A stretch of DNA of 41,521 nucleotides from Thermomonas sp. (GTDB lineage: Bacteria; Pseudomonadota; Gammaproteobacteria; Xanthomonadales; Xanthomonadaceae), in NCBI RefSeq assembly GCF_020850895.1, contig NZ_JADZDS010000041.1:1-41521 (forward strand), written 5' to 3'. Both the position numbers and the translations under genes were made by a program. How positions within the stretch are numbered: the stretch's first letter is position 1; each line of letters starts with the position of its first letter. Below, piece after piece: positions 22,440 to 31,010 of the stretch. Under the pieces are notes generated by a model that was not told where the DNA came from, searched no databases, and saw only the letters and a list, made by a program, of their open reading frames with translations.

Positions 22440-25346
22440 TCAGCTCACGCCGAGCTTGTGCGCCAGCACCTCGGCGGCGGCGCGATTGACTTCCTGCGGC
22501 AGCACCGCCGCGCGCAGCACCGGCAAGGCCTGCGCAAGCAAGCGCCGCGCTTCGGCTGCGTCGCCGCGTTCCGAACGGATCGCCGCAAGCTCTGCGCGCG
22601 CGATGGCCAAATCAACGGGCTGGGTGCCGGCGGTCAGCTGTGCGATGGCCTTGCGCTGCGCCTGCTCGGCCGCGGCAAGGTCGCCTTGCTGCCGCGACAG
22701 TGCCGCATGCATGCGTTGAATGCTGGCGAAGATCGGGTGCGTGGGCGGTGCGGCCTTGGCCCAGAGCGCTTCCGCCTCCGTAAGCAGCGCCGCCGCTTGC
22801 GTAAAGTCACCCATCAGTTTCGCTGCCACCGACTGTTGCAGGACGACATAGGCGTAATCCTGCGAGGCTTCGCCATCTTCCTTGCGCATGGGTTCGCGCA
22901 AGGCACTCAGCTCTGCATAGGCCCAGCTGGCCCTGCCGGCTTTGGCAGCAATGCGTGCCTGCCGAACCCGCAGCTTGCGCACCACGCCAGGGGCATTGCC
23001 ATCCTGAATGCCGGCCAATCCGGCAATCGCCTCTGCGTACATCCGCAGCGCTTGCGGATAGTCGCCTAGGCTGTCGTACACGCTGCCAAGATGCTCACGA
23101 CGGATGGCGATTTCCAGCGGCACGGCGTCGGATGTCGCGCCCAGGCTGTCAGCATGGCGCATCGCGGTCAACGCTTCAGGAAAACGTCCTTGATCCTTCA
23201 GCACCAGTCCAAGACTGCCGTACAGCTTGCTGATGTCGGCTCCCCCTTCGAAATACTTTTCGCTCAGGGCGATGGCCTGGCGAATGCTGCGTTCCGCGCC
23301 GCGTTGGTCGCCGGAGACGGCTTGCGCATCCGAGAGCGCGCGCAGCAAGCCGGGGCGTTCTGGCGATTCCTGCGGGATCCTTGCCCTGTCTGCAAACGAC
23401 AGGCCTTGTTGCGCCGTATCCATGGCTTTTTTTGCGTCGCCGGTCCAGCTGTAGAGCGAGGCGAGGTAGGAATAGACGGTGATCGCTGCCGGCGGTGGCT
23501 CAGGCATGGCATTGACCACCGCAATCGCCTGTTTCCAGGAGGACTCCGCAGCGGCGGCATCCCCATTGCGGAACTGGGCGTAGCCAAGATCAAACAGGGA
23601 ATTGAGGCGCGCCTGCTGATCGTCGGGGGCGTAGTCCTCGCGCAAGCGCATCGAACGCTGCGCTTGCTGGAGTGCTTCCTTGCCGCGTTCCAGCGAGCCG
23701 AGTGCGTTCGAATAGTAAGAAATGTCGTCGGCCAACTGCAGTGCCTCGCTGCGCCCGCGGGGTTGCACGCCCTTGAGCCCGGCTTCCAGTAGACCGGCTG
23801 CAATTCTCGGCTCACCAAGGTTGAGATACATGTGTCCCAGCTTGCGCTGCACGGTCTGGCGCACCGCTGCAGGCATCTGTTTATCTTCGCCCAGCTTGCG
23901 GGTTGCCGCCTCAAGCAATTGTCGCGCAGTGATCTTGGTGTCCAGCGCCTGATCCGGCAAAGCCGCCAACATCGTGTTGCCAAGAAAGTCCAACGCCGCC
24001 TGCGCGGTGGCCCCTTGTCGCTGCGCTTCGCTGCGTTGCTGCTCGGCAAGCTGCGCCTGCATCCGCGCCTCACGCGCCTGCCACAGCGCCACGCCGGTAC
24101 CTGCCAGCAGAGCCAATGCCACCGCACCGATGGCTGCCGCCAGTCCACGATTGCGGCGCAGCCACAGCCGCGCACGTTGGCCGCGCGACAGCGGCACGGC
24201 GGCGATCGGGCGATTGTCCAGCCAGGCGCGCAGGTCATTGGCCAGCGCATCGGCCGAGGCATAGCGCTGTTCGGGGTCGCGGCGCAGGCAGGTCTGCACG
24301 ATGGCGGCCAGATTGCCGCGCAGTGCGCGTGCCAGCGCCGTCGGACTGAGGCCGCCGCGCTTGGCCGCCTGCTCTGCCGAAATACTGGCGGCAGCGCGAG
24401 TCAGCGGCTCCGGCTCGCGTTCGAGCTGCTGCAGCTGGCTGGCCACCGGGGTATCGCGGGTCAGCCCGAACGGGTGCGCACCCGACAGCAACCGATGCAG
24501 GATGACGCCCAGCTGCCAGAGGTCGGTGGCGGTGGTGATCGGGGCGTCGTGCAGTTGTTCGGGGCTGGCGTATTCGAAGGTCAGGGCGCGGTCGAGGGTG
24601 GCGGTGGCGTCGGCAGCGGCCAGCTGTTTGGCGATGCCAAAATCCAGCAGCTTCACCCGCCCTTCGGCATCGACCAGCAGGTTCGACGGCTTGAGGTCGC
24701 GGTGCACCACCAGGTTGCGATGCGCGTAGCGCACTGCGTCGAGGACGTGCAGGAACAGGGTGACGCGTTCATGCAGGCCGAGATTGCGGGCATCACACCA
24801 GCGGTCGATGGGTTCCCCGTGGATGTACTCCATCACGAAGTACGGTTCACCCTCGGCGCTGATGCCGCCGTCCAGCAAGGTGGCGATATTGGGATGCTGC
24901 AGGCCGGCCAGGATTTGCCGCTCGCGCAGGAAACGTTCACGCGCTGCCTGCGAGTCGGCGCTGGCGCGAATCAGCTTGAGCGCGGCCTGTTGCGCGTAGG
25001 CGCCATCGCTGCGCTGCACCGCATACACCGCGCCCATGCCGCCACGGCCGATCACCTCCACCACCTGCCAGGCGCCGATGCTGCGGCCGATCATCGGATC
25101 CGACCCGGCCTCCTCCGCACCCAGCGCATTGCCCCAGCTGCGCACGCCGGCAAACGGTTCGGTGGCGGCATCGGCATCGGCATCCGCGGCCAGCAAGGCC
25201 TCGACCTGCGCCAACAAGGCGGCATCACCCACGCACAGTTCCTGCAGCCGCGTCGCCCGCGCCGCCGAATCCAGTTCGGCGACAGCATCGAAAATCGCGA
25301 GGGCACGCCGCCGCAGTGCCTGGCTCGCCTCGTCCATCCCGCTCAT
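22440..25346 (-). CDS. Transmembrane Ser/Thr protein kinase with periplasmic TPR-like sensor
   Basis: 968 residues. A helical N-terminal region of about 90 residues precedes a Hanks-type kinase: Gly loop GRGGMGAVYAV (100-110), Lys124 in AALKLI, HRDLKPSN (215-222, catalytic Asp217), DFG (235-237) and YASPEQL. A basic segment and one membrane helix (about 402-422) follow, then some 540 residues of helical, TPR-like repeats placing a sensor outside the cytoplasm. It overlaps the ECF sigma gene by ATGA. In Xanthomonas (PknS-EcfK) and Vibrio (PknT-EcfP), kinases of this kind phosphorylate the partner sigma factor to activate it. The same is inferred here. The signal is unknown. It is convergent with the four-lipoprotein operon. 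Confidence 0.93.
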   Translation of the reverse strand: MSGMDEASQALRRRALAIFDAVAELDSAARATRLQELCVGDAALLAQVEALLAADADADAATEPFAGVRSWGNALGAEEAGSDPMIGRSIGAWQVVEVIGRGGMGAVYAVQRSDGAYAQQAALKLIRASADSQAARERFLRERQILAGLQHPNIATLLDGGISAEGEPYFVMEYIHGEPIDRWCDARNLGLHERVTLFLHVLDAVRYAHRNLVVHRDLKPSNLLVDAEGRVKLLDFGIAKQLAAADATATLDRALTFEYASPEQLHDAPITTATDLWQLGVILHRLLSGAHPFGLTRDTPVASQLQQLEREPEPLTRAAASISAEQAAKRGGLSPTALARALRGNLAAIVQTCLRRDPEQRYASADALANDLRAWLDNRPIAAVPLSRGQRARLWLRRNRGLAAAIGAVALALLAGTGVALWQAREARMQAQLAEQQRSEAQRQGATAQAALDFLGNTMLAALPDQALDTKITARQLLEAATRKLGEDKQMPAAVRQTVQRKLGHMYLNLGEPRIAAGLLEAGLKGVQPRGRSEALQLADDISYYSNALGSLERGKEALQQAQRSMRLREDYAPDDQQARLNSLFDLGYAQFRNGDAAAAESSWKQAIAVVNAMPEPPPAAITVYSYLASLYSWTGDAKKAMDTAQQGLSFADRARIPQESPERPGLLRALSDAQAVSGDQRGAERSIRQAIALSEKYFEGGADISKLYGSLGLVLKDQGRFPEALTAMRHADSLGATSDAVPLEIAIRREHLGSVYDSLGDYPQALRMYAEAIAGLAGIQDGNAPGVVRKLRVRQARIAAKAGRASWAYAELSALREPMRKEDGEASQDYAYVVLQQSVAAKLMGDFTQAAALLTEAEALWAKAAPPTHPIFASIQRMHAALSRQQGDLAAAEQAQRKAIAQLTAGTQPVDLAIARAELAAIRSERGDAAEARRLLAQALPVLRAAVLPQEVNRAAAEVLAHKLGVS

Positions 25347-25942
25347 CCGAGTTCGGCCAGCAGGAAAGCGCGCGCCTTGCGCCAGTCGCGGCGCACCGTG
25401 CGATCGGTGACGCCCAGCATCTGCGCGATCTCGATCTCTTCATAACCGCCGAAATAACGCAACTCGACCACCTGGGCAGCGCGTTCATCCAGCGCGTGCA
25501 GGCGTTGCAGCAGATCGTCAAGCTCCAGCACTTCCACCGCCGCCCGCTCGCCCGCATCCAGCCGTGCGGTCAGGGTCAGCGCTTCTTGCCCACCGCCTCG
25601 CTTGTCGGCCTTGCGCGCACGCGCATCGTCGACCAGCACCTGACGCATGGCCCGCGCCGACAGCGCCAGCAGATGGTTGCGATCCACCGCCGCCAGTTGC
25701 GCACCGCCTGCCAGTTTCATGTAGGCCTCGTGGACCAACGCCGTGGTCTGGAAGTCGTCGCGCATGCGGCGCAATTGCTGCCGCGCAGCGCGCTTGAGCT
25801 CGTCGTAGATGGCCGAATACGCCGCACCCAGCGCTGCGTTATCGCCCGCGCGGGCGCGGGCGAGCAGCACGGTGACTTCGATGCCGGGGTTGGATTCCAT
25901 GGACGCTGCAACCGTGTCCGGTGTGACGCTGGAGTTTCGCAT
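25343..25942 (-). CDS. ECF-type RNA polymerase sigma factor (ECF43-like)
   Basis: 199 residues. Sigma region 2 spans about 25-95 and region 4 about 135-195, the latter with ELRYFGGYEEIEIAQMLGVTDRTVRRDW as helix-turn-helix. In region 2.2 the usual acidic DAED stretch is replaced by QTTA (residues 65-68, DDFQTTALVHEAYMKL). This is the hallmark of ECF43-type factors, whose kinase partner supplies negative charge by phosphorylating a Thr there; Thr66 and Thr67 are the candidates. No anti-sigma gene is present. The kinase gene follows with an ATGA overlap. A second ATG (residue 15, 25900) is an alternative start. It is divergent from the adhesin gene, 50 bases away. Confidence 0.9.
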   Translation of the reverse strand: MRNSSVTPDTVAASMESNPGIEVTVLLARARAGDNAALGAAYSAIYDELKRAARQQLRRMRDDFQTTALVHEAYMKLAGGAQLAAVDRNHLLALSARAMRQVLVDDARARKADKRGGGQEALTLTARLDAGERAAVEVLELDDLLQRLHALDERAAQVVELRYFGGYEEIEIAQMLGVTDRTVRRDWRKARAFLLAELG

Positions 25943-25992
25943 ACCTCAAACACGCCGGCAGTCCCGCCGGACTGACCTGAGGACACGCGACC

Positions 25993-27744
25993 ATGCAAGC
26001 CCGTACCCATCTTCCGCGCCGCTTGGCGCTCTCCGCCCTGAGCCTTGCCCTGTTGGGCGCGCTGTCGATGCCGGCGTTTGCGGCAGACTCTCCGTGCAAG
26101 AATCCTGACGGCACCGATGTCTCGCCGGCCCCATCCACCGACCAAGGCAGCGAGGCAGGTTCCGACAACACCACCTGCAGGGCCAGCGCGAGCGCAGTCG
26201 GCATCGGCAACAACGCCAGCGCGGAGGTGAGTTCCGCGTTCGGTAACCAGAACTTCGCCTATGCCGATGGCAGCAGCGCCTTCGGCTACTGGAACAAGGC
26301 CTGGGCCATCGGCAGCAGCGCATTCGGCAGCGGGAACACCGCCTCTGGCTACAACAGCAGTGCGTTCGGCGTCGTCAATACGTCTGCTGGAAGGTACAGC
26401 AGCGCCTTCGGCCACTGGAACTACGCCATTGGCGACAACAGCAGCGCCTTCGGCGAAAACAATTGGGCCAATGGCAATGGCAGCAGCGCGTTCGGCCAAG
26501 ACAACCGGGCCAATGGCAGTGCCAGCAGCGCGTTCGGCTATCAGTCGCAAGCCTTGCAAGCCAACAGCACCGCGCTGGGCTATCAAGCCGTGGCCAATGT
26601 CGCCGGGGTGGTGTCGTTCGGGCATTCCGCAACGGACCTGAATCTCGGCGGCGTGGCCTACGGCAGCGAGCTCAACGCGCGCCTGATCCACGTGGCCGCC
26701 GGCATCGACGCCACCGATGCGGTGAACCTGGGCCAGATGAATGCCGCCATCAGCGGGATCACCAGCTTCAGCGGCTGGAACCTGAGCGCCGCGGGTGGCG
26801 CGGCGCAGCTGATCGGCGATGGCGACACGGTGGACTTCGAGACCGACGATCCAAACGGCAACCTGACCGTGTCCCGCAGCGGCAACACGATGACTTATGG
26901 CTTCAACAGCCTCAATGCGGTGTTCGGCGGTGGCGGCGGCAGCTTCACCATCATCAACAACACCACGATCAATATGGGCAACAACGTGGTCGGTGGTGTT
27001 GCCAACGGCGTAGCCGCAACCGACGCGGTGAATGTCGGCCAGTTGAACACGGTGGCGACCGCCGCCAGCAACGCCCAGACCTCGGCTGACAACGCACAGA
27101 ACACGGCTGATTCGGCGATGACCGCCGCCAACAACGCCCAGGCCACCGCCGACTCGGCGATGACCGCCGCCAACAACGCCCAGGCCACCGCGGATACCGC
27201 GCTGACTGCTGCCAACAATGCACAGGCCAGTGCCGATCATGCGCAGGACACCGCCGACCACGCCCAGCAGAGTGCCGATGCCGCACAAGCGACCGCGGAT
27301 ACCGCGTTGACCACGGCCAACAATGCGGTCGGGATCGCCAATGCGTACACCGACACCCGAGAAACCGCGATCCGCGCCGACATGAGCGCCGGTGACGCCG
27401 CCACGCTGGCGTCTTCCAAGGCCTACACCGACCAGCGCTTTGCGGCCTGGAACGACACTTTCACCCAGTACCAGCATCAGGTCGATGCCCGCTTTGCCCA
27501 GACCGACACCCGCATCAACCGGATCGGTGCGATGGGCACGGCGATGACCCAGATGGCGGTCAACGCGGCGATCAGTACCAGCCCGAATGGCCGGCTTGCA
27601 GTGGGCTTGGGCACGCAGGGTGGCCAGGGTGCGATTTCGATTGGTTACGGCCGCCGCGTGGGCAGCACCGGTTCGTTCTCGATCGGCGCCAGCTTCGCCA
27701 GCGGTGAATCGTCGGTGGGCGCAGGTTTCGGCATCGACCTGTAA
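25993..27744 (+). CDS. Trimeric autotransporter adhesin (YadA-like)
   Basis: 583 residues, short for the family. Signal peptide to AFA (about 30), then a head with eight 14-residue repeats whose SSAFG or close variant begins exactly at 80, 94, 108, 122, 136, 150, 164 and 178 (YadA-like left-handed beta-roll). Neck motifs ATDAVNLGQMN (240-250) and ATDAVNVGQLN (342-352) bracket a small globular part. The stalk (about 352-450) is an Ala/Asn/Thr-rich coiled coil coded by 42-bp repeats. The C-terminal anchor, starting near 495 (VDARFAQTDTRINRIGAMG), forms the 12-stranded trimer barrel and ends FGIDL. It should mediate surface attachment or autoaggregation. TGAGGA precedes the start. It is divergent from the ECF sigma gene, a possible regulator. 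Confidence 0.95.
   Translation: MQARTHLPRRLALSALSLALLGALSMPAFAADSPCKNPDGTDVSPAPSTDQGSEAGSDNTTCRASASAVGIGNNASAEVSSAFGNQNFAYADGSSAFGYWNKAWAIGSSAFGSGNTASGYNSSAFGVVNTSAGRYSSAFGHWNYAIGDNSSAFGENNWANGNGSSAFGQDNRANGSASSAFGYQSQALQANSTALGYQAVANVAGVVSFGHSATDLNLGGVAYGSELNARLIHVAAGIDATDAVNLGQMNAAISGITSFSGWNLSAAGGAAQLIGDGDTVDFETDDPNGNLTVSRSGNTMTYGFNSLNAVFGGGGGSFTIINNTTINMGNNVVGGVANGVAATDAVNVGQLNTVATAASNAQTSADNAQNTADSAMTAANNAQATADSAMTAANNAQATADTALTAANNAQASADHAQDTADHAQQSADAAQATADTALTTANNAVGIANAYTDTRETAIRADMSAGDAATLASSKAYTDQRFAAWNDTFTQYQHQVDARFAQTDTRINRIGAMGTAMTQMAVNAAISTSPNGRLAVGLGTQGGQGAISIGYGRRVGSTGSFSIGASFASGESSVGAGFGIDL
27109..27234 (+). repeat. Tandem 42-bp repeats in the adhesin stalk
   Basis: Three units of 42 bp (27109-27150, 27151-27192, 27193-27234). 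The first two are almost identical; the third has drifted. Each codes 14 residues of stalk (DSAMTAANNAQATA). Such repeats can expand or shrink by slippage or recombination while keeping the frame and the heptad-compatible length. Confidence 0.8.
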
Positions 27745-27765
27745 TCCGACAGCCGCGGCTGTTCG

Positions 27766-27798
27766 CAACGGGGTGGCGCGAGCCGCCCCGTTGTTGTT
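27766..27798 (+). terminator. Terminator of the adhesin gene
   Basis: CAACGGGGTGGC, loop GCGA, then GCCGCCCCGTTG (one mismatch) followed by TTGTTCC. It lies 22 bases after the adhesin stop and before the stop of the opposite gene. Confidence 0.75.
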
Positions 27799-27827
27799 CC
27801 TGATCGACCAAGCCTTGTCGCAGCGCC

Positions 27828-28700
27828 TCAGCGCAAGTGGCGCGGATCGGCCTCCGGGCAATGCACGAATTGCACCGGCACGCCGTGCGCACGCAGCACC
27901 GCAGCGAACTGCCGCTGGCGCATCTCGAACATGGCGAACCCCTGCGCCAGCTGCGCGCGATCACTGACACCCGCAGCATTGCGCTGTTGCCACGCTGCGG
28001 CGTCGAGCAGGCCGATCCGTACTTCGCCCTCGGCATAACAGGCCAAGGGCTCCGGTGGTTGATCGATCACGCAGTCGGACTGCGGTGCCAGCAGCGCTGC
28101 ATCCAGCAGCGTCCACAGCGGTTCAAGACCCGCGTGCTGGTATTGCATTGCGGTCATCGCCAGCAGGTCATGCAGGCTCTGGTAGCGCATGTGTTCGACC
28201 CGCACGCCGATGCCCGCCTGCAGCGCGAGTGCAAAATCCGCCTCGGCCATGCCACGATCAAACAAGTCCGCTTCCAGCGCCTCGGTCACCTCCGCCACCG
28301 CCGCGCCGCGCAGGATGAAGGGGATGACCCGCAGCACGCCGCCTGCGCAGTCCGGATCGGCACGCAGTGGTTCCGGCACGTTGCCCTCGGCATCGGCACC
28401 AAAGCCGATCATGCGCGCGCCCAAGCCATCGTTCGGGAGTCGCTGCAGCAGGTCCTCCAGCACCGCGTGGACCGGCCACCCCGGACGCAGCACTTCGGCC
28501 GGGTCGTAATGGACCGCCAGCAAGCCAAGATCGCAGTTGGCGACCTGCGGTGCCAATTTGGCCAAATCGCGACCCAGCATCGCGGCGACATCGCCTGCGG
28601 ATACGCTGGACAGTGCCGGGTTCGCCGCCTGCCCGGCCTCGCGCAGCTCGATCGCCACCAGCCCCCGGAACACGGGCATCACGTTTCTGCGGGAGTTCAT
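27828..28700 (-). CDS. Protein of unknown function, 290 aa
   Basis: I do not recognise the family. No signal peptide or membrane helix is evident. The protein is acidic and Ala/Leu-rich. It contains VFRGLVAIELREAG near the start, a central GGVLRVIPFILRG segment around residue 125 reminiscent of DUF2863-type proteins, and a closing VPVQFVHCPEADPRHLR. Codon and base use match the neighbours, and the open frame is long and clean, so it is probably a real gene. Residue 8 is also Met (28679), an alternative start. It is convergent with the adhesin and divergent from the thiolase. Nothing in the context assigns a role. Confidence 0.6.
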   Translation of the reverse strand: MNSRRNVMPVFRGLVAIELREAGQAANPALSSVSAGDVAAMLGRDLAKLAPQVANCDLGLLAVHYDPAEVLRPGWPVHAVLEDLLQRLPNDGLGARMIGFGADAEGNVPEPLRADPDCAGGVLRVIPFILRGAAVAEVTEALEADLFDRGMAEADFALALQAGIGVRVEHMRYQSLHDLLAMTAMQYQHAGLEPLWTLLDAALLAPQSDCVIDQPPEPLACYAEGEVRIGLLDAAAWQQRNAAGVSDRAQLAQGFAMFEMRQRQFAAVLRAHGVPVQFVHCPEADPRHLR

Positions 28701-28776
28701 CTGGAGCTTCGACTCGATATCGTCACACTACACTGACTACATTATGCGCGCGGCCTCCTGCCGCCGAGGGCCTGCC

Positions 28777-30054
28777 ATGCAATTCGGTCGTCCAGTCGCC
28801 GTGCTCGGCGGCGTCCGCATCCCGTTCTGCCGTCGCAACACAGCCTATGCCGATGTCGGCAACATCGGCTTGTCGGTGCGCACGCTCGGCGCGCTGGTGG
28901 AAAAATTCGGACTCAGTGGCAAGCAACTCGGTGAAGTCGCGATGGGTGCGGTGATCAAGCACTCCTCCGACTGGAACCTCGGCCGCGAGGCCACGCTCTC
29001 GTCCGGGCTGTCTCCGTTGACCCCCGGCATCACCATGCAACGCGCCTGCGGCACCTCGCTGGACACGATCCTCGGCATCGCCGGCAAGATCGCGACCGGC
29101 CAGATCGAGGCCGGCATCGGCGGCGGCTCGGACACCACATCGGACGTGCCGATCGTCTACGGCCAGCAATTGCGCCGCCGCCTGCTCAATGTCGAGTCAG
29201 CGCGTTCCACCGGGCAGAAGCTGTCGGCGCTCAAGGGGTTCAGCCTCGGCGAACTCAAGCCCGATTTCCCCGGCGTGGCCGAGCCGCGCACCGGCAAGTC
29301 GATGGGCGATCACTGCGAAGACATGGCCAAGGAATGGGGCATCAGCCGCGAAGCGCAGGATGCGCTTGCGGTGACTTCGCATCAGAAACTCGCTGCCGCC
29401 TACGGGCGCGGGTTCTTCGACGATCTCGTGGTCGGTTTCCGTGGTGAAACCCGCGACAACATCCTGCGGCCCGATTCCAGCCTCGAAAAACTCGCCTCGC
29501 TGAAGCCGGCGTTCGACAAGACTTCCGGCAAGGGCACCCTGACCGCCGGAAATTCCACCCCGCTCACCGACGGTGCCGCTGCCTGCCTGTTGGCCAGCGA
29601 CGCGTGGGCCGCCCAGCATGGGTACGACGTGCTCTGCCATGTGCGCGACGCGCAGGTGGCGGCGGTCGATTTCGTCCACGGCGAAGGCCTGCTGATGGCG
29701 CCGACGGTGGCCGTGGCCGAACTGCTGGCGCGCAACAACCTGCGCCTGCAGGATTTCGACCTGTACGAGATCCACGAAGCCTTCGCCGCGCAGGTGCTGT
29801 GCACGCTGAAGGCGTGGGAGAGCGCCGACTATTGCCATGATCGGCTCGGGCTGTCCGCGCCGCTGGGCGCGATCGATCCGGAGCGGATCAATGTCAACGG
29901 CTCCTCACTGGCCACCGGCCATCCGTTCGCCGCCACCGGCGCGCGCATCGTCGCCACCGCCGCCAAGGAGCTGCGCCAGCGTGCCGGCCGTCGTTGCCTG
30001 ATCAGCATCTGCACCGCAGGCGGAATGGGCGTGACCGCAATCCTGGAGCGCTGA
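28777..30054 (+). CDS. Acetyl-CoA C-acyltransferase (thiolase, FadI-like)
   Basis: 425-residue thiolase. Nucleophile Cys91 in MQRACGTSLDTI, the His of NVNGSSLATGHPFAATGARI, the second catalytic Cys of CTAGGMGV, and YEIHEAFAAQVL are all present, so the enzyme should be active. The length and the internal DHCEDMAKEWGISREAQDALAV resemble the FadI/trifunctional beta-subunit branch, which cleaves long-chain 3-ketoacyl-CoA. No fadJ/fadB partner is adjacent, so a stand-alone degradative or biosynthetic thiolase is possible. The chosen ATG follows GCCTGCC; an in-frame ATG at 28744 would add 11 residues. TACACT at 28729-28734 may be the -10 box. Confidence 0.9.
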   Translation: MQFGRPVAVLGGVRIPFCRRNTAYADVGNIGLSVRTLGALVEKFGLSGKQLGEVAMGAVIKHSSDWNLGREATLSSGLSPLTPGITMQRACGTSLDTILGIAGKIATGQIEAGIGGGSDTTSDVPIVYGQQLRRRLLNVESARSTGQKLSALKGFSLGELKPDFPGVAEPRTGKSMGDHCEDMAKEWGISREAQDALAVTSHQKLAAAYGRGFFDDLVVGFRGETRDNILRPDSSLEKLASLKPAFDKTSGKGTLTAGNSTPLTDGAAACLLASDAWAAQHGYDVLCHVRDAQVAAVDFVHGEGLLMAPTVAVAELLARNNLRLQDFDLYEIHEAFAAQVLCTLKAWESADYCHDRLGLSAPLGAIDPERINVNGSSLATGHPFAATGARIVATAAKELRQRAGRRCLISICTAGGMGVTAILER

Positions 30055-30086
30055 ATCGCGGGGCCGCGCATCGGCGGCCGACAGCT

Positions 30087-31010
30087 TCAGCGCCGCCGCC
30101 GGATCGGGATGCTGTCTGCCGGGATCGAGACCAGATCGACACCACCTTCACGGATCGGTGCACCGTATTCAGGTGCCCAGGCCATTGCGCTGATGATTTC
30201 CCAGGTTGCCGGCAAGCCGGCGTCGGTGCGATGCATGTCGTAGGCATCGGCGGCGGCGGCGAAACGACCGCGGCCGGTGAGCGTGTGGCGGCGACGGGTC
30301 AGTGCATTGGTCGCACCGAGCGCACGCAGTTCGTGCATCAGGGCCGACAGGTCGGGATAACGCGTCACCTCTTCGTCGCGATCCACCACCGGCTGGAAGA
30401 AACCGGCATTGATGAGCGCATCACCGATGCCTGCGGTATCGACGAATGGACTGACATGCGGTACGCGGTCGGCCTGCGCGAAGGCATCGCGCAATTCCCA
30501 CAGGGTTTCCGGGCCGAAGGTGGAAAACAGCAGCAGGCCTTGCGGCCTCAGCACGCGACGGAAGCCGTTGAGCACCGCCCCGAGGTCTTCCACCCATTGC
30601 AGGCACAGGTTGGAGAAGATCACGTCGATGCTGGCATTGGCCAGCGGTAGCTGCCGCGCATCCGCGCACACTTGCAGCGGCGTCCGTGCAAACGGGTTGC
30701 TGAGCCAACGGCCTGCTGGCTTCGCCGCGTGGCGCGCCTGCCGCAGCATCGGCAGGGCAAGATCGAATGACAGGATCTCCGCCTTCGGCCAGCGCTGTTG
30801 CAGCAGCATGCTGGCGTGGCCGGTGCCGCAACCAAGGTCGAGTACCCGCTGCGGCGGCTTGCGTGCCAAGGCCGGGTCGTCGAGATACTCCAGTGATTCA
30901 AGCAGGCGCGATTCGACCAGCCGCTGCAAGCCCGCCACCACGTCGTAGCCTGCCGCCGAGCGCGAAAATGCGCGACGGACTTGGCGGGTATCGAACATCG
31001 GCTTGGTCAT
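30087..31010 (-). CDS. bioC: Malonyl-ACP O-methyltransferase
   Basis: 307-residue SAM methyltransferase that begins biotin synthesis by methylating malonyl-ACP, disguising it so that fatty acid synthase can extend it to pimeloyl-ACP methyl ester. Signatures: DTRQVRRAFSRSAAGYD at the N terminus, SAM motif VLDLGCGTGHASMLL, DVIFSNLCLQWVEDL, LLFSTFGPETLWELRDAF and a late YPDLSALMHELRALGATN block, all typical of BioC. It overlaps bioH by ATGA and is the last gene of a minus-strand unit CoA-transferase-bioH-bioC. Confidence 0.95.
   Translation of the reverse strand: MTKPMFDTRQVRRAFSRSAAGYDVVAGLQRLVESRLLESLEYLDDPALARKPPQRVLDLGCGTGHASMLLQQRWPKAEILSFDLALPMLRQARHAAKPAGRWLSNPFARTPLQVCADARQLPLANASIDVIFSNLCLQWVEDLGAVLNGFRRVLRPQGLLLFSTFGPETLWELRDAFAQADRVPHVSPFVDTAGIGDALINAGFFQPVVDRDEEVTRYPDLSALMHELRALGATNALTRRRHTLTGRGRFAAAADAYDMHRTDAGLPATWEIISAMAWAPEYGAPIREGGVDLVSIPADSIPIRRRR

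Noticed and set aside
25717-27861. A 714-codon minus-strand open frame opposite the adhesin
   Set aside because: Gly/Val/Ala-rich low-complexity shadow caused by the repetitive, GC-rich adhesin; the plus strand has signal peptide, head, neck, stalk and anchor.
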